From Candidatus Eiseniibacteriota bacterium (GTDB taxonomy: Bacteria > Joyebacterota > Joyebacteria > Joyebacterales > Joyebacteraceae), in the NCBI GenBank assembly GCA_030639555.1, contig DAOWCM010000111.1:1-7179 (forward strand): a DNA stretch of 7,179 nucleotides. The letters are read 5' to 3'. The notes beneath the pieces were generated by a model that was not told the DNA's origin, ran no database searches, and saw only the letters and a program-made list of their open reading frames with translations. Position 1 is the stretch's first letter; every line of letters begins with the position of its first letter. Positions 1 through 6,412 of this stretch are shown here, one piece after another. The position numbers and the translations under genes were made by a program.

Positions 1-59
<59 letters not shown>

Positions 60-63
60 GGGC

Positions 64-141
<78 letters not shown>

Positions 142-147
142 AAACAC

Positions 148-224
148 GGTGGAAGTAGCTCAGTTGGTAGAGCTCTGGATTGTGGTTCCAGCGGTCGCGG
201 GTTCGAGCCCCGTCTTCCACCCCA
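148..224 (+). tRNA. tRNA-His (anticodon GTG)
   Basis: The acceptor GTGGAAG (149-155) pairs with CTTCCAC (214-220). G148 faces the discriminator C221, which is the extra G-1:C73 pair that histidyl-tRNA synthetase requires and that bacteria encode in the gene. The anticodon arm is CTGGA-TTGTGGT-TCCAG, anticodon GTG. The encoded CCA is 222-224. It is the last tRNA of the upstream cluster. No T-rich terminator follows it. Confidence 0.96.
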
Positions 225-484
225 GATACGCGGATTCGGAGCCGCGGCGTGTCGACGCGCGCCGTGGCCCGGGTCAAGCTGCGGCATGATGTGCTTGCCG
301 CGGCGCCGGTGCGGTGGTAGCGTTGAGCGTGTCCCCGGGCGAGGACGGTGGGAGGAGGTGATGGGGAACGCAGCGTCCGGGAGGGGAATCCCCGAGCAAT
401 TGCCGGAAGCCCCCTTCGGACAGGGCACTCACTGACAGAGCGCGCCTGTTGCACTGACTCAGCACCCCGAGAGAGGATATCTCA
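225..484. other. Gap between tRNA-His and ssb with several hairpins
   Basis: No convincing protein gene or known RNA family was recognised here. Visible structures are a 9-bp hairpin with one G-U pair (arms 241-249 and 260-268), a 6-bp hairpin (281-286 with 296-301), a GGGG-AAT-CCCC hairpin (383-393), and a CCG(g)AAG/CTTCGG hairpin (403-419). GTCCG at 375-379 can pair with CGGAC at 417-421 and enclose part of this. A purine-rich GGAGGAGGTG (351-360) directly abuts an ATG at 361 that opens a 24-codon frame ending at 435. No promoter resembling the two good ones elsewhere in the window was found. The stretch may be ssb leader or precursor-tRNA trailer. Confidence 0.4.
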
Positions 485-916
485 ATGGCTGGAAGAGGCG
501 TTAACAAGGTCATACTGATAGGCAATCTGGGTGGAGATCCCGAGCTGCGGTCGACACCCGGCGGAACCTCGGTAGCGAGCTTCACACTGGCGACGAACGA
601 GAGCTGGACTGACAAGGACGGCACCAAGCAGGAACGCACCGAGTGGCACCGCATCGTGGTGTGGAGCAGGCTCGCGGAAATCTGCGGGCAGTACCTCCGG
701 AAGGGCTCTCAGGTGTACATCGAGGGTCGGCTGCAGACGCGTAGCTGGGAGGACAAGCAGGGGAACCAGCGGAAGACGACCGAGATCGTCGCGCGCGATA
801 TGCAGATGCTCGGTGCGCGCAGCGAGGGCAACGGCGCCCGGTCTGAGGCCGGCGCGGGAACGCCCGATTTCGCCGCCGCGACGGTCAAGATCGAGGACGA
901 CGACCTTCCGTTCTAG
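485..916 (+). CDS. ssb: Single-stranded DNA-binding protein SSB
   Basis: SSB coats single-stranded DNA in replication, repair and recombination and recruits partner enzymes through its C-terminal tip. The 143-residue product has one OB fold (about residues 5-110) starting VNKVILIGNLGGDPELR. It keeps the SSB pattern F-T-L-A-T-N (33-38) and aromatic DNA-contacting tryptophans at 41, 54, 60 and 88. A short glycine/alanine-rich linker (about 111-132) leads to the acidic tip EDDDLPF (137-143), the conserved partner-binding hook ending in Pro-Phe. Length is slightly short for the family because the linker is short. The ATG is preceded by GAGAGGA (471-477) at good spacing. Usual neighbours rpsF and rpsR are absent; here ssb lies between tRNA-His and tRNA-Lys and may share their transcript. 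Confidence 0.97.
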   Translation: MAGRGVNKVILIGNLGGDPELRSTPGGTSVASFTLATNESWTDKDGTKQERTEWHRIVVWSRLAEICGQYLRKGSQVYIEGRLQTRSWEDKQGNQRKTTEIVARDMQMLGARSEGNGARSEAGAGTPDFAAATVKIEDDDLPF

Positions 917-937
917 CAGCAGACCGACGACCGGACT

Positions 938-961
938 CCACGGGCGCGAGCAGGCCCGCGG
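938..961 (+). other. Hairpin between ssb and tRNA-Lys
   Basis: CCACGGGC (938-945) can pair with GCCCGCGG (954-961) across an eight-base loop, with one A-C mismatch. No T-run follows, so it does not look like an intrinsic terminator. A processing or 3'-end-protecting hairpin for the ssb message, released when RNase P cuts the tRNA-Lys 5' end, is possible but unproven. Confidence 0.3.
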
Positions 962-993
962 GTGAAGGCCCGACCCGGAGCCCGGACGACACA

Positions 994-1070
<77 letters not shown>

Positions 1071-1076
1071 AACGAG

Positions 1077-1113
1077 GCGGGGCCGGGACTTCAACTCCGG
1101 CCCCGCTTCTTGC
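1077..1113 (+). terminator. Rho-independent terminator after tRNA-Lys
   Basis: GCGGGGCCGGG (1077-1087) pairs with TCCGGCCCCGC (1096-1106), ten Watson-Crick pairs plus a G-U. The loop is about eight bases and the hairpin is followed by TTCTTGCTGT. The position six bases after the tRNA-Lys CCA and the T-rich tail support an intrinsic terminator for the tRNA/ssb block. Confidence 0.85.
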
Positions 1114-1207
1114 TGTGCCGCCGGGGCGACGTCGGGTCGTGGCGTGTGGCCGTCAGCCGGGCGCCGAGAGCGTCCGATTAGGCCTCCGCACCACTCCGCC
1201 GGTCATG

Positions 1208-1236
1208 TTGACACTGCTCTCACCCTCCGATAGACT
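1208..1236 (+). promoter_or_regulatory. Housekeeping-type promoter for the glycosyltransferase cluster
   Basis: A perfect -35 box TTGACA (1208-1213) and a -10 box TAGACT (1231-1236, four of six matches to TATAAT) are separated by exactly 17 bases. The ssrA promoter in this window has the same layout (TTGACA, 17, TAGATT), which supports both. The expected transcription start is about 1243-1245, at or just before the ATG at 1245, so the transcript would have almost no leader. Confidence 0.75.
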
Positions 1237-1244
1237 CTGCTCTC

Positions 1245-2501
1245 ATGCACATCGTCATGGTTCACAGAGGCATGCCTCCCGAAAGAATCGGAGGCACATA
1301 CAGTTACATATACGAACTTGGCCGCGGGCTCGCCGCCAGAGGCCATCGCGTCGACATCATCGCCAGCACGAAGGCGTCCGATGTCGACACGGTCACCGAG
1401 CTCGAGGGGATGACGGTACACAGCTACGTCTTCCGCCGGCTGAATCCTGTCTACAGCACGCTGCAGCACCTGGCGAATACGTACAGGATCTTCCGTGAGC
1501 TCCACAAGGCCGATCCTGTCGACGTGCTGTCCATCCACGAGTCCCAGCTGGGCTACAAGCTCGCGCGGAGCGCGCTCGGCCGCACTGTCTGCCAGGTCTG
1601 CACGTTCCACGCCCCCGCCTTCCTCGAGTTCAGGCTGAATACGGACTGGCGCATCAATGCGGAGCCGTCGGCCATCAAACGGCTCGCCATCAGGGCGTCC
1701 GAACCGCCGCTCGAGTACTGGCAGCGCCGCTTCGAGAACGGCGTCCTCAATGCCGCCGACGGCATCGTGGTTCTGTCGAAGTACAGCCGTGGCCACATCG
1801 AGAACAGCTTCCCCTCGGTGGACATCGGGAAGGTCGCGATCGTCCCGAGCGGCGTGGACGTCGACAGGTTCCATCCTGCGGACGACCGGCGGGCCGTGCG
1901 CGAGAAGCTGGGTCTGGATCCGGACGCGCTCCACCTCATCACCGTGAGGAACCTCTCGCCGCGAATGGGGCTTGAGAACCTCGTGCGGGCGATGCCCGCG
2001 ATTCTCGGAAGCGAGGCCGCCAGCGGGCCGAAGATCGTGCTGTCGGTCGTCGGCGGCGGGGTGCTGCGGGAGCCACTCGAGCGGCTCGCCGCGGAGCTGG
2101 GCGTCGCGCACTCGGTTCGCTTCGCCGGCCGCCTGAGCGACGAGGATCTGACACGCTACTATCAAGCTGCGGACCTGTTCGTGCTTCCGACGGAGGCGAT
2201 GGAAGGTTTCGGTATCTCGACGGTGGAGGCCCTCTCCACCAATGTCCCGGTCGTCGGAACGCCGGCTGGGGCAACTCCGGAGATACTGTTGAGGATAGAC
2301 GAGCGCCTGCTGACCCGGGACACCTCACACGAAGCGATCGCCGATGCGGTCATCTCCTGGCTGAGCTGGCGCGCGGATGACGCCGGCACGACGCGGTATC
2401 GCGACGAGGTGCTCAGCCTGTACACTTGGGACGGTGTGACCTCGCAGCTCGAGACGTACTACGAGGAGCAGGCGAGGGCGTTCGCCGACCGGCGGAGCTA
2501 G
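1245..2501 (+). CDS. GT4-family glycosyltransferase
   Basis: This is probably a retaining GT-B fold glycosyltransferase moving a sugar from a nucleotide-sugar to a lipid-linked or glycan acceptor at the inner membrane face. The 418-residue product has an N-terminal Rossmann domain starting HIVMVHRGMPPERIGGT, with the glycine-rich turn expected in GT4 enzymes. The C-terminal donor domain carries PSGVDVDRF (201-209), RNLSPRMG (235-242), LFVLPTEAMEGFG (311-323) and the E-x7-E pair E320/E328. In RNLSPRMG the usual donor-phosphate arginine is Asn and the usual lysine is Met. No signal peptide or membrane helix is evident. The ATG at 1245 is chosen because it begins the first beta-strand. It has no Shine-Dalgarno and sits eight bases after a -10 box. 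Family confidence is high; donor and acceptor are unknown. Confidence 0.93.
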   Translation: MHIVMVHRGMPPERIGGTYSYIYELGRGLAARGHRVDIIASTKASDVDTVTELEGMTVHSYVFRRLNPVYSTLQHLANTYRIFRELHKADPVDVLSIHESQLGYKLARSALGRTVCQVCTFHAPAFLEFRLNTDWRINAEPSAIKRLAIRASEPPLEYWQRRFENGVLNAADGIVVLSKYSRGHIENSFPSVDIGKVAIVPSGVDVDRFHPADDRRAVREKLGLDPDALHLITVRNLSPRMGLENLVRAMPAILGSEAASGPKIVLSVVGGGVLREPLERLAAELGVAHSVRFAGRLSDEDLTRYYQAADLFVLPTEAMEGFGISTVEALSTNVPVVGTPAGATPEILLRIDERLLTRDTSHEAIADAVISWLSWRADDAGTTRYRDEVLSLYTWDGVTSQLETYYEEQARAFADRRS

Positions 2502-2536
2502 AGAGCTCTATCGGGGGCGCGTCGTACGACGTACTC

Positions 2537-2545
2537 AGGAGGAGG
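2537..2545 (+). promoter_or_regulatory. Strong ribosome binding site that sets the start of the adenylating enzyme
   Basis: AGGAGGAGG lies just before GTG 2549-2551; the AGGAGG at 2537-2542 leaves six bases, an ideal spacing. This argues against the longer in-frame TTG start at 2426, which would overlap the upstream glycosyltransferase by 76 bases. A perfect 12-base palindrome, CGTCGTACGACG (2520-2531), lies just upstream. Confidence 0.8.
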
Positions 2546-2548
2546 CGC

Positions 2549-3952
2549 GTGGCGGTATACGACAAGGGGTGGTACAGAGCGAGTCCCGTCATCGTGCAGA
2601 ACGTCGCCTTGACGGCGCGGGGCCTCGCAACACGCCTGATGCGCCGTGGCCGCGCTTTCCGACGGGCCCTCGAGGAGCTCGAGCAGAGCCAGTGGTTCTC
2701 GCGCGAGGAATTCGAAGCCCTGCAGAACGAGAGACTGGCCGCCCTCATCCACCACTGTCACGCGAAGGTGCCCTACTACCGCCGCGTCATGCGGGAGCGC
2801 GGCCTGCGACCCGAGGACATAACGACGGTCGCGGACCTGCACAAGCTCCCGTTTCTCACAAAGGACATAGTGCGCACCGAGGGGGACGCTCTTCTTCCCG
2901 AGGACCTCGGACGGTTCGGCGTCTACCGGTCGAAGACGAGCGGCACGACCGGAACGCCGCTCAAGCTCGTCCGTGACGTGAGGTCCATCACGACCGAATA
3001 CGCCTTCGTCTGGCGTTTGTGGCGCAGCTTCGGCCACGAGCTTTCGGACAGGAGGACGATCGTGCGCGGAGACTTCGTCGTTCCCCCGACGGAAACACGG
3101 CCGCCGTACTGGCGTCACAACTTCGCGGAAAGGCAGCTGATCGCGTCGATGCTGCATCTCTCACCCCGAACCGCGCGGGACTACTTCGAGGCGTGGAGGA
3201 AGTTCAACCCCCGTTCTCTCGAGGTGTTTCCGTCCGGGGGCGACTACCTCGCCAGACTGGCGCTGGAGCAGAACATCGATGCGCACTTCGACTTCGTCCT
3301 GACCTCCTCCGAGCCTATCCCGCCCGACATGAGAAGGAACATAGAGGACACCTTCTCGTGCAAGGTCATCGACTACTACGGACAGGCCGAGAGGGTGTCG
3401 TTCGCGATGGAATGCCCGGAGCACACCGGACTGCACGTCGCGCCGGAGTACGGCGTCACCGAGCTGGTCGAGCCCGAGGGCGACGCGCCGGAGGGAATGC
3501 GCGAGATCGTCGGCACGCCCTTCATCAACTACTCGATGCCGCTGATTCGGTATCGAACGGGCGACCTGACGCGACCACTTGATGTCGAGTGCCCGTGCGG
3601 CAGGAAGATGCCGCTCATTGCTCCGATCGAGACGCGCGTCGGCGGTAACGTGATTCTCCCCGACGGGCGATGCGTGAGCTACCTCGCCCTCACCAGGGTG
3701 TTCGGCCCTCTGGGAAACATCAGACGGTCTCAGGTCATTCAGGACCGGGTAGACCACATGCTGGTGAAGGTCGTCCCGGGCGCGGACTTCAGCGGCGACG
3801 ATGCGGAGAGCATCCGGTCCGGCATCAAGACCGTTCTCGCGGCGGACGTTTCCGTGGACATCGAACTGCTCGAGGACATCCCCATCGAGAAGAGTGGTAA
3901 GCTCAGGTGGTTCATCTCCGAGCTGGAAGGAGACGGCCCTGACCAGCGCTGA
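2549..3952 (+). CDS. PaaK/CapK-like adenylate-forming enzyme (phenylacetate-CoA ligase family)
   Basis: Members of this family activate a carboxylic acid with ATP to an acyl-adenylate, often then forming a CoA thioester. In capsule and exopolysaccharide loci they are called CapK-like, with mostly unknown substrates. The 467-residue product (GTG start) has the PaaK N-terminal layout, then the ATP P-loop SKTSGTTGTP (128-137), YYGQAE (276-281), YRTGDLT (335-341), the CPCGR motif (348-352) and a C-terminal lid with EKSGK (447-451) carrying the catalytic lysine. All core motifs look intact, and length is near the usual size. It starts 47 bases after one GT4 gene and its end overlaps the start region of another, so it is probably translated with them. 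Modification of a sugar or acceptor by an acyl or aminoacyl group is an inference from context. True phenylacetate degradation is unlikely because no paa genes are nearby. Confidence 0.9.
   Translation: MAVYDKGWYRASPVIVQNVALTARGLATRLMRRGRAFRRALEELEQSQWFSREEFEALQNERLAALIHHCHAKVPYYRRVMRERGLRPEDITTVADLHKLPFLTKDIVRTEGDALLPEDLGRFGVYRSKTSGTTGTPLKLVRDVRSITTEYAFVWRLWRSFGHELSDRRTIVRGDFVVPPTETRPPYWRHNFAERQLIASMLHLSPRTARDYFEAWRKFNPRSLEVFPSGGDYLARLALEQNIDAHFDFVLTSSEPIPPDMRRNIEDTFSCKVIDYYGQAERVSFAMECPEHTGLHVAPEYGVTELVEPEGDAPEGMREIVGTPFINYSMPLIRYRTGDLTRPLDVECPCGRKMPLIAPIETRVGGNVILPDGRCVSYLALTRVFGPLGNIRRSQVIQDRVDHMLVKVVPGADFSGDDAESIRSGIKTVLAADVSVDIELLEDIPIEKSGKLRWFISELEGDGPDQR
3927..3932 (+). promoter_or_regulatory. 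Ribosome binding site before a possible CTG start
   Basis: AAGGAG inside the end of the adenylating-enzyme gene lies six bases before CTG 3939-3941, in frame with the second glycosyltransferase. No ATG, GTG or TTG stands at a usable distance from it. This is the basis for the non-standard start proposed for that gene. Confidence 0.55.
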
Positions 3953-5036
3953 CAGAAGCCGGCCGCGCGTCGTGATGGTGGCTCCCTCCCGGAGGGTCCG
4001 CGGAGGAGTGACGTCCGTCGTCAACTCGCTCCTGGCCGCCCTTCCTGAGGACGCCCCTTCCATCTCTCACGTGGCGACGCACGTCAACGGACCGAAGTTC
4101 CTGAAAGCTTGTGCCGCGATCGCCGGCACCATCGGCGTCCTGTGGGCGGTCACGTTCGGGCGCCGCCGCATCGTTCACCTTCACATGGCGTCCCACGCGA
4201 GCTTTTCCAGAAAGTCGTTCATCGCACGGATGGCCCGAATGCTCGGCGCTCGGACCATCATCCATGTGCACGGCGCCGGGTTCCATGTCTTCTTCAAGGA
4301 ATCACCTCCGCGCCTCCAGGTCTCCATCACCAGGACGCTCGAGCGCGCGAATCTCGTGATTGCCCTCTCGGACGAGTGGAGCGTGCGGCTCAAGCGCATC
4401 GCTCCGGGCGCGAACATCAGAGTTCTTCCGAACCCCGTCGTGGCCGATGACTTCGCTCCGACGCTCGAGAACAGGCCCGGGGTCCCGCCGGCCGGCGGGA
4501 CGGTGCTGTTCCTGGGGGCGTTTGGGAAGCGCAAGGGTGTCTACGATCTTCTGGACGCGATCCCGGCGGTGGCGGCGGCCAGACGAGAGATCCTCTTCGA
4601 GATGGGCGGCGACCAGGAGGTCGCAGAGGTGCGCCGGCTGGTGGACGAGAGGGGGATTGGGGGCAACGTCCGCATGCTCGGGTGGGTGAGCGGCGACGAC
4701 AAGCTCGCTGCGTTCACCCGCGCGCACATCTACGTCCTGCCTTCCTACCATGAGGGATTGCCGGTCGGCGTGCTGGAAGCAATGGCGGCCGGGCTCCCCG
4801 TCGTGACGACGCCGGTGGGTGGCATCCCCGAGGTCGTCAGGGACGGCATCAACGGGATCGTCATATCGCCGGGCGACGTCAGGGCCCTCTCGGCTGCCGT
4901 TCTGAGGCTTCTGGATGACTCGGAACTCAGAGAGCGCATGAGCGAGGCCAATGTCGAGCTCGTCCGGTCCCGCCACGACGCCCCGCTTGTGGCGGCTACT
5001 CTCTGCGAATGGTACAATGAGATATGGAGCGGATGA
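3939..5036 (+). CDS. GT4-family glycosyltransferase
   Basis: This is a second predicted retaining GT-B glycosyltransferase of the cluster, 365 residues from the proposed CTG start. The N-terminal domain begins RPRVVMVAPSRRVRGGVTSVV, with the first beta-strand at about 9-16 and the GGV turn. HVHGAGFH (109-116) is the mid-domain segment seen in many GT4 enzymes. The donor domain carries FLGAFGKRKGVYDLL (191-205), YVLPSYHEGLPVGVLEAMA with the E-x7-E pair E272/E280, and TPVGGIPEVV (291-300). The usual Gly-Arg of the phosphate loop is Gly-Ala; the following lysine (199) is kept. Start choice: CTG 3939 has a well-placed AAGGAG and gives a natural N-terminus, overlapping the upstream gene by 14 bases. 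Alternatives are GTG 3894 (poor site), GTG 3972 and ATG 3975, which shorten the first strand. Donor and acceptor are unknown. Confidence 0.9.
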   Translation: MTSADRSRPRVVMVAPSRRVRGGVTSVVNSLLAALPEDAPSISHVATHVNGPKFLKACAAIAGTIGVLWAVTFGRRRIVHLHMASHASFSRKSFIARMARMLGARTIIHVHGAGFHVFFKESPPRLQVSITRTLERANLVIALSDEWSVRLKRIAPGANIRVLPNPVVADDFAPTLENRPGVPPAGGTVLFLGAFGKRKGVYDLLDAIPAVAAARREILFEMGGDQEVAEVRRLVDERGIGGNVRMLGWVSGDDKLAAFTRAHIYVLPSYHEGLPVGVLEAMAAGLPVVTTPVGGIPEVVRDGINGIVISPGDVRALSAAVLRLLDDSELRERMSEANVELVRSRHDAPLVAATLCEWYNEIWSG

Positions 5037-5047
5037 CGTGACGTATT

Positions 5048-5088
5048 CGCGGCAATACCGCGGGTGTTCCTGCTCGCAGATGGCGAGC
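5048..5088 (+). other. Two tandem small hairpins after the glycosyltransferase cluster
   Basis: CGCGG-CAATA-CCGCG (5048-5062) and GCTCGC-AGATG-GCGAGC (5072-5088) are perfect 5-bp and 6-bp hairpins in the 98-base gap before the iron-sulfur gene. Neither has a clear T-run (GGTGTTCCTG follows the first). They could be a weak terminator or a message-stabilising structure. A possible weak promoter also lies in the gap, with TACACT at 5117-5122 and a poor -35 around 5093-5099. Confidence 0.35.
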
Positions 5089-5134
5089 CCGCCTGCCGAT
5101 CGGGCGCGTATCGACCTACACTGATGGAGGCCAC

Positions 5135-5911
5135 ATGAAGGTCCTGAGAACACTGGTGCAGGTCCTGTTTCTAGGTGGGGTGGTCGCGCTGCTCCTGAGA
5201 GGACTCGCGGGCCACACGCCCAACACGTGTGAGTACTACTGCCCGTTCGGCGGGCTGGTGGCCCTCTATCCGCTCGCGCGCTACAAGTCCTACGCCTGCG
5301 CTTTGACCGAGTTCAACGTCGCGCTCCTGGTCTCGGTGCTCGTGCTGACGGTTGTGTCGAAGAAGTCGTTCTGCGGGTGGGTCTGCCCGCTGGGCACGGT
5401 GCAGGAGTGGCTGGGCAAGCTGGGGCGGAAGGTGTTCCGCAGGCGCTTCGGGCTGCCCAAGGGCGCGGACCGCGTGCTCATGAACCTGCGCTACGTCGTC
5501 CTCATTGCCGTTCCGGTGCTGACGTTCACCGTGTGGAAGTTCGACCTTGGATTCAGGGCGTACGATCCGTTCTACATCCTGTTCACCTGGGGCGGGCACG
5601 AGACGGCCGCGTTCAGTTTCTACATCGTCATCGGCGTTCTTGGAGCGGCGCTGTTCGTTCCGTTCCTATGGTGTCGCTACCTCTGTCCGATGGGGGCCGC
5701 CATGGACCCGCTGTCGCGAGCCGGAGCGATGCGCATTCGACGCAACAGGGACACTTGCACCGACTGCGGCGAGTGTGATAAGGCGTGTCCCCACGCGATC
5801 CCCGTGTCCAGGGTCGACGAGGTGACGGCGCGGAACTGCACGAACTGCCTCGACTGCATCGAGGAGTGTCCGGTGGAAGGCGCGCTCGAGCTCTCCTGGT
5901 TCGGGAAGTAG
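5135..5911 (+). CDS. NapH-like membrane protein with two 4Fe-4S clusters
   Basis: The 258-residue product resembles the NapH/NosR/CcoG-type membrane ferredoxins that pass electrons between a membrane pool and soluble or periplasmic partners. Four hydrophobic segments are visible (about 5-25, 62-76, 114-136 and 158-178). Three C-x3-C-P motifs are present: C32/C36 (CEYYCPFGG), C80/C84 (CGWVCPLG) and C180/C184 (CRYLCPMG). A C-terminal soluble part has two full ferredoxin motifs, C208/211/214/218 and C235/238/241/245, each ending Cys-Pro, so two 4Fe-4S clusters are expected. GGAGG at 5126-5130 lies four bases before the ATG. The next gene follows after 18 bases and probably shares the message. 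No nap, nos or cytochrome oxidase genes are nearby, so the electron donor and acceptor are unknown. Confidence 0.9.
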   Translation: MKVLRTLVQVLFLGGVVALLLRGLAGHTPNTCEYYCPFGGLVALYPLARYKSYACALTEFNVALLVSVLVLTVVSKKSFCGWVCPLGTVQEWLGKLGRKVFRRRFGLPKGADRVLMNLRYVVLIAVPVLTFTVWKFDLGFRAYDPFYILFTWGGHETAAFSFYIVIGVLGAALFVPFLWCRYLCPMGAAMDPLSRAGAMRIRRNRDTCTDCGECDKACPHAIPVSRVDEVTARNCTNCLDCIEECPVEGALELSWFGK

Positions 5912-5929
5912 GGGAGGAGAGGAATCGAC

Positions 5930-6307
5930 ATGAAGAAGGCAGTCATCATCCCGCTTGCCATTGCTCTGGTCATACTCCTGGCGTTCGCGACGACCAACGC
6001 GTATCGCGTGCCCACCGCGGACATCTCGTTCGTTGAGTGCGACGAGCGTCCGACCTCTGTCGCGACGGTCGAATTCGAGGTCTCCGGTCTCAAGTGCCGC
6101 GGGACGGCCAGGACCTTCGCGCGACAGATCCAGGATGTGCCGGGCGTCGTGAGCTTCGTCGCGTACGCACGCACGCACTCGGCGATCGTCGAGTACGATC
6201 CCGCGCTGACGGACCCCGACGCGATTCGCGAGGCGTTCGAGGAGCCCATACTGCACGAGGGCAAGACCTACGAGGTTTTCAAGATGGTGTCGGTGGCGGG
6301 GGAGTAG
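5930..6307 (+). CDS. Membrane-anchored HMA-fold protein with a single-cysteine site
   Basis: The 125-residue protein begins with MKK and one hydrophobic segment (about 4-22), so it is probably exported and anchored, or lipid-free with an uncleaved signal. Residues 45-107 look like a heavy-metal-associated (HMA) ferredoxin-like domain: strand ATVEFEVSG, the metal loop GLKCRGTA, helix ARTFARQIQDV, PGVVSFVAY, then SAIVEYDPALTDPDAIREAFE. In canonical HMA domains the loop is G-M-x-C-x-x-C; here it is G53-L-K-C56-R-G-T59, so the second metal cysteine is replaced by Thr and only one thiol remains in the loop. Another Cys is at 37. A strong purine stretch, GGGGAGGAGAGG, precedes the ATG. Pairing with the iron-sulfur gene suggests a shared redox or metal task. 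The function is unproven; the HMA-like fold is a pattern match by eye. Confidence 0.8.
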   Translation: MKKAVIIPLAIALVILLAFATTNAYRVPTADISFVECDERPTSVATVEFEVSGLKCRGTARTFARQIQDVPGVVSFVAYARTHSAIVEYDPALTDPDAIREAFEEPILHEGKTYEVFKMVSVAGE

Positions 6308-6318
6308 CAACAGCACCG

Positions 6319-6337
6319 GGGCGCGTCGGCGCGGCCC
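6319..6337 (+). terminator. Possible weak terminator hairpin after the HMA-like gene
   Basis: GGGCGCG (6319-6325) can pair with CGCG-g-CCC (6330-6337) over a TCGG loop, with one bulged G. It lies 11 bases after the stop codon and before the ssrA promoter. No T-run follows (ATCGCTGG), so intrinsic termination is doubtful. Confidence 0.3.
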
Positions 6338-6357
6338 ATCGCTGGCACGGCGCTTGC

Positions 6358-6386
6358 TTGACAGGGTGTCACTTTCTTGGTAGATT
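6358..6386 (+). promoter_or_regulatory. Housekeeping-type promoter of ssrA
   Basis: The perfect -35 box TTGACA (6358-6363), a 17-base spacer and the -10 box TAGATT (6381-6386) form a strong sigma-70-type promoter. The predicted start is about 6392-6394, which leaves a 5' leader of about 50 bases that RNase P must remove to make mature tmRNA at 6444. Confidence 0.85.
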
Positions 6387-6412
6387 GAAGTGTGCGCGTT
6401 GAAGTGCGCGCG
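6385..6412 (+). repeat. Tandem 14-base direct repeat in the ssrA start region
   Basis: TTGAAGTGTGCGCG (6385-6398) is followed directly by TTGAAGTGCGCGCG (6399-6412), 13 of 14 positions identical. The first copy overlaps the last two bases of the -10 box and spans the expected start site. The second copy runs into a perfect 6-bp hairpin, GTGCGC (6404-6409) with GCGCAC (6417-6422), in the tmRNA precursor leader. Confidence 0.8.

Noticed and set aside
349..445. SRP RNA or a cobalamin-type riboswitch before ssb
   Set aside because: GCCGGAAGC and GGGAA fragments looked suggestive, but the SRP domain IV core and the B12-box sequences are absent.
1203..2165. Long minus-strand frame opposite the first glycosyltransferase
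   Set aside because: It is a high-GC shadow of a gene with full GT4 motifs. It shows no recognisable motifs of its own and has no ribosome site.
2426..2548. TTG start that would extend the adenylating enzyme by 41 residues
   Set aside because: It overlaps the upstream gene by 76 bases, has no good ribosome site and adds a segment that does not resemble the family, while GTG 2549 has an ideal site.
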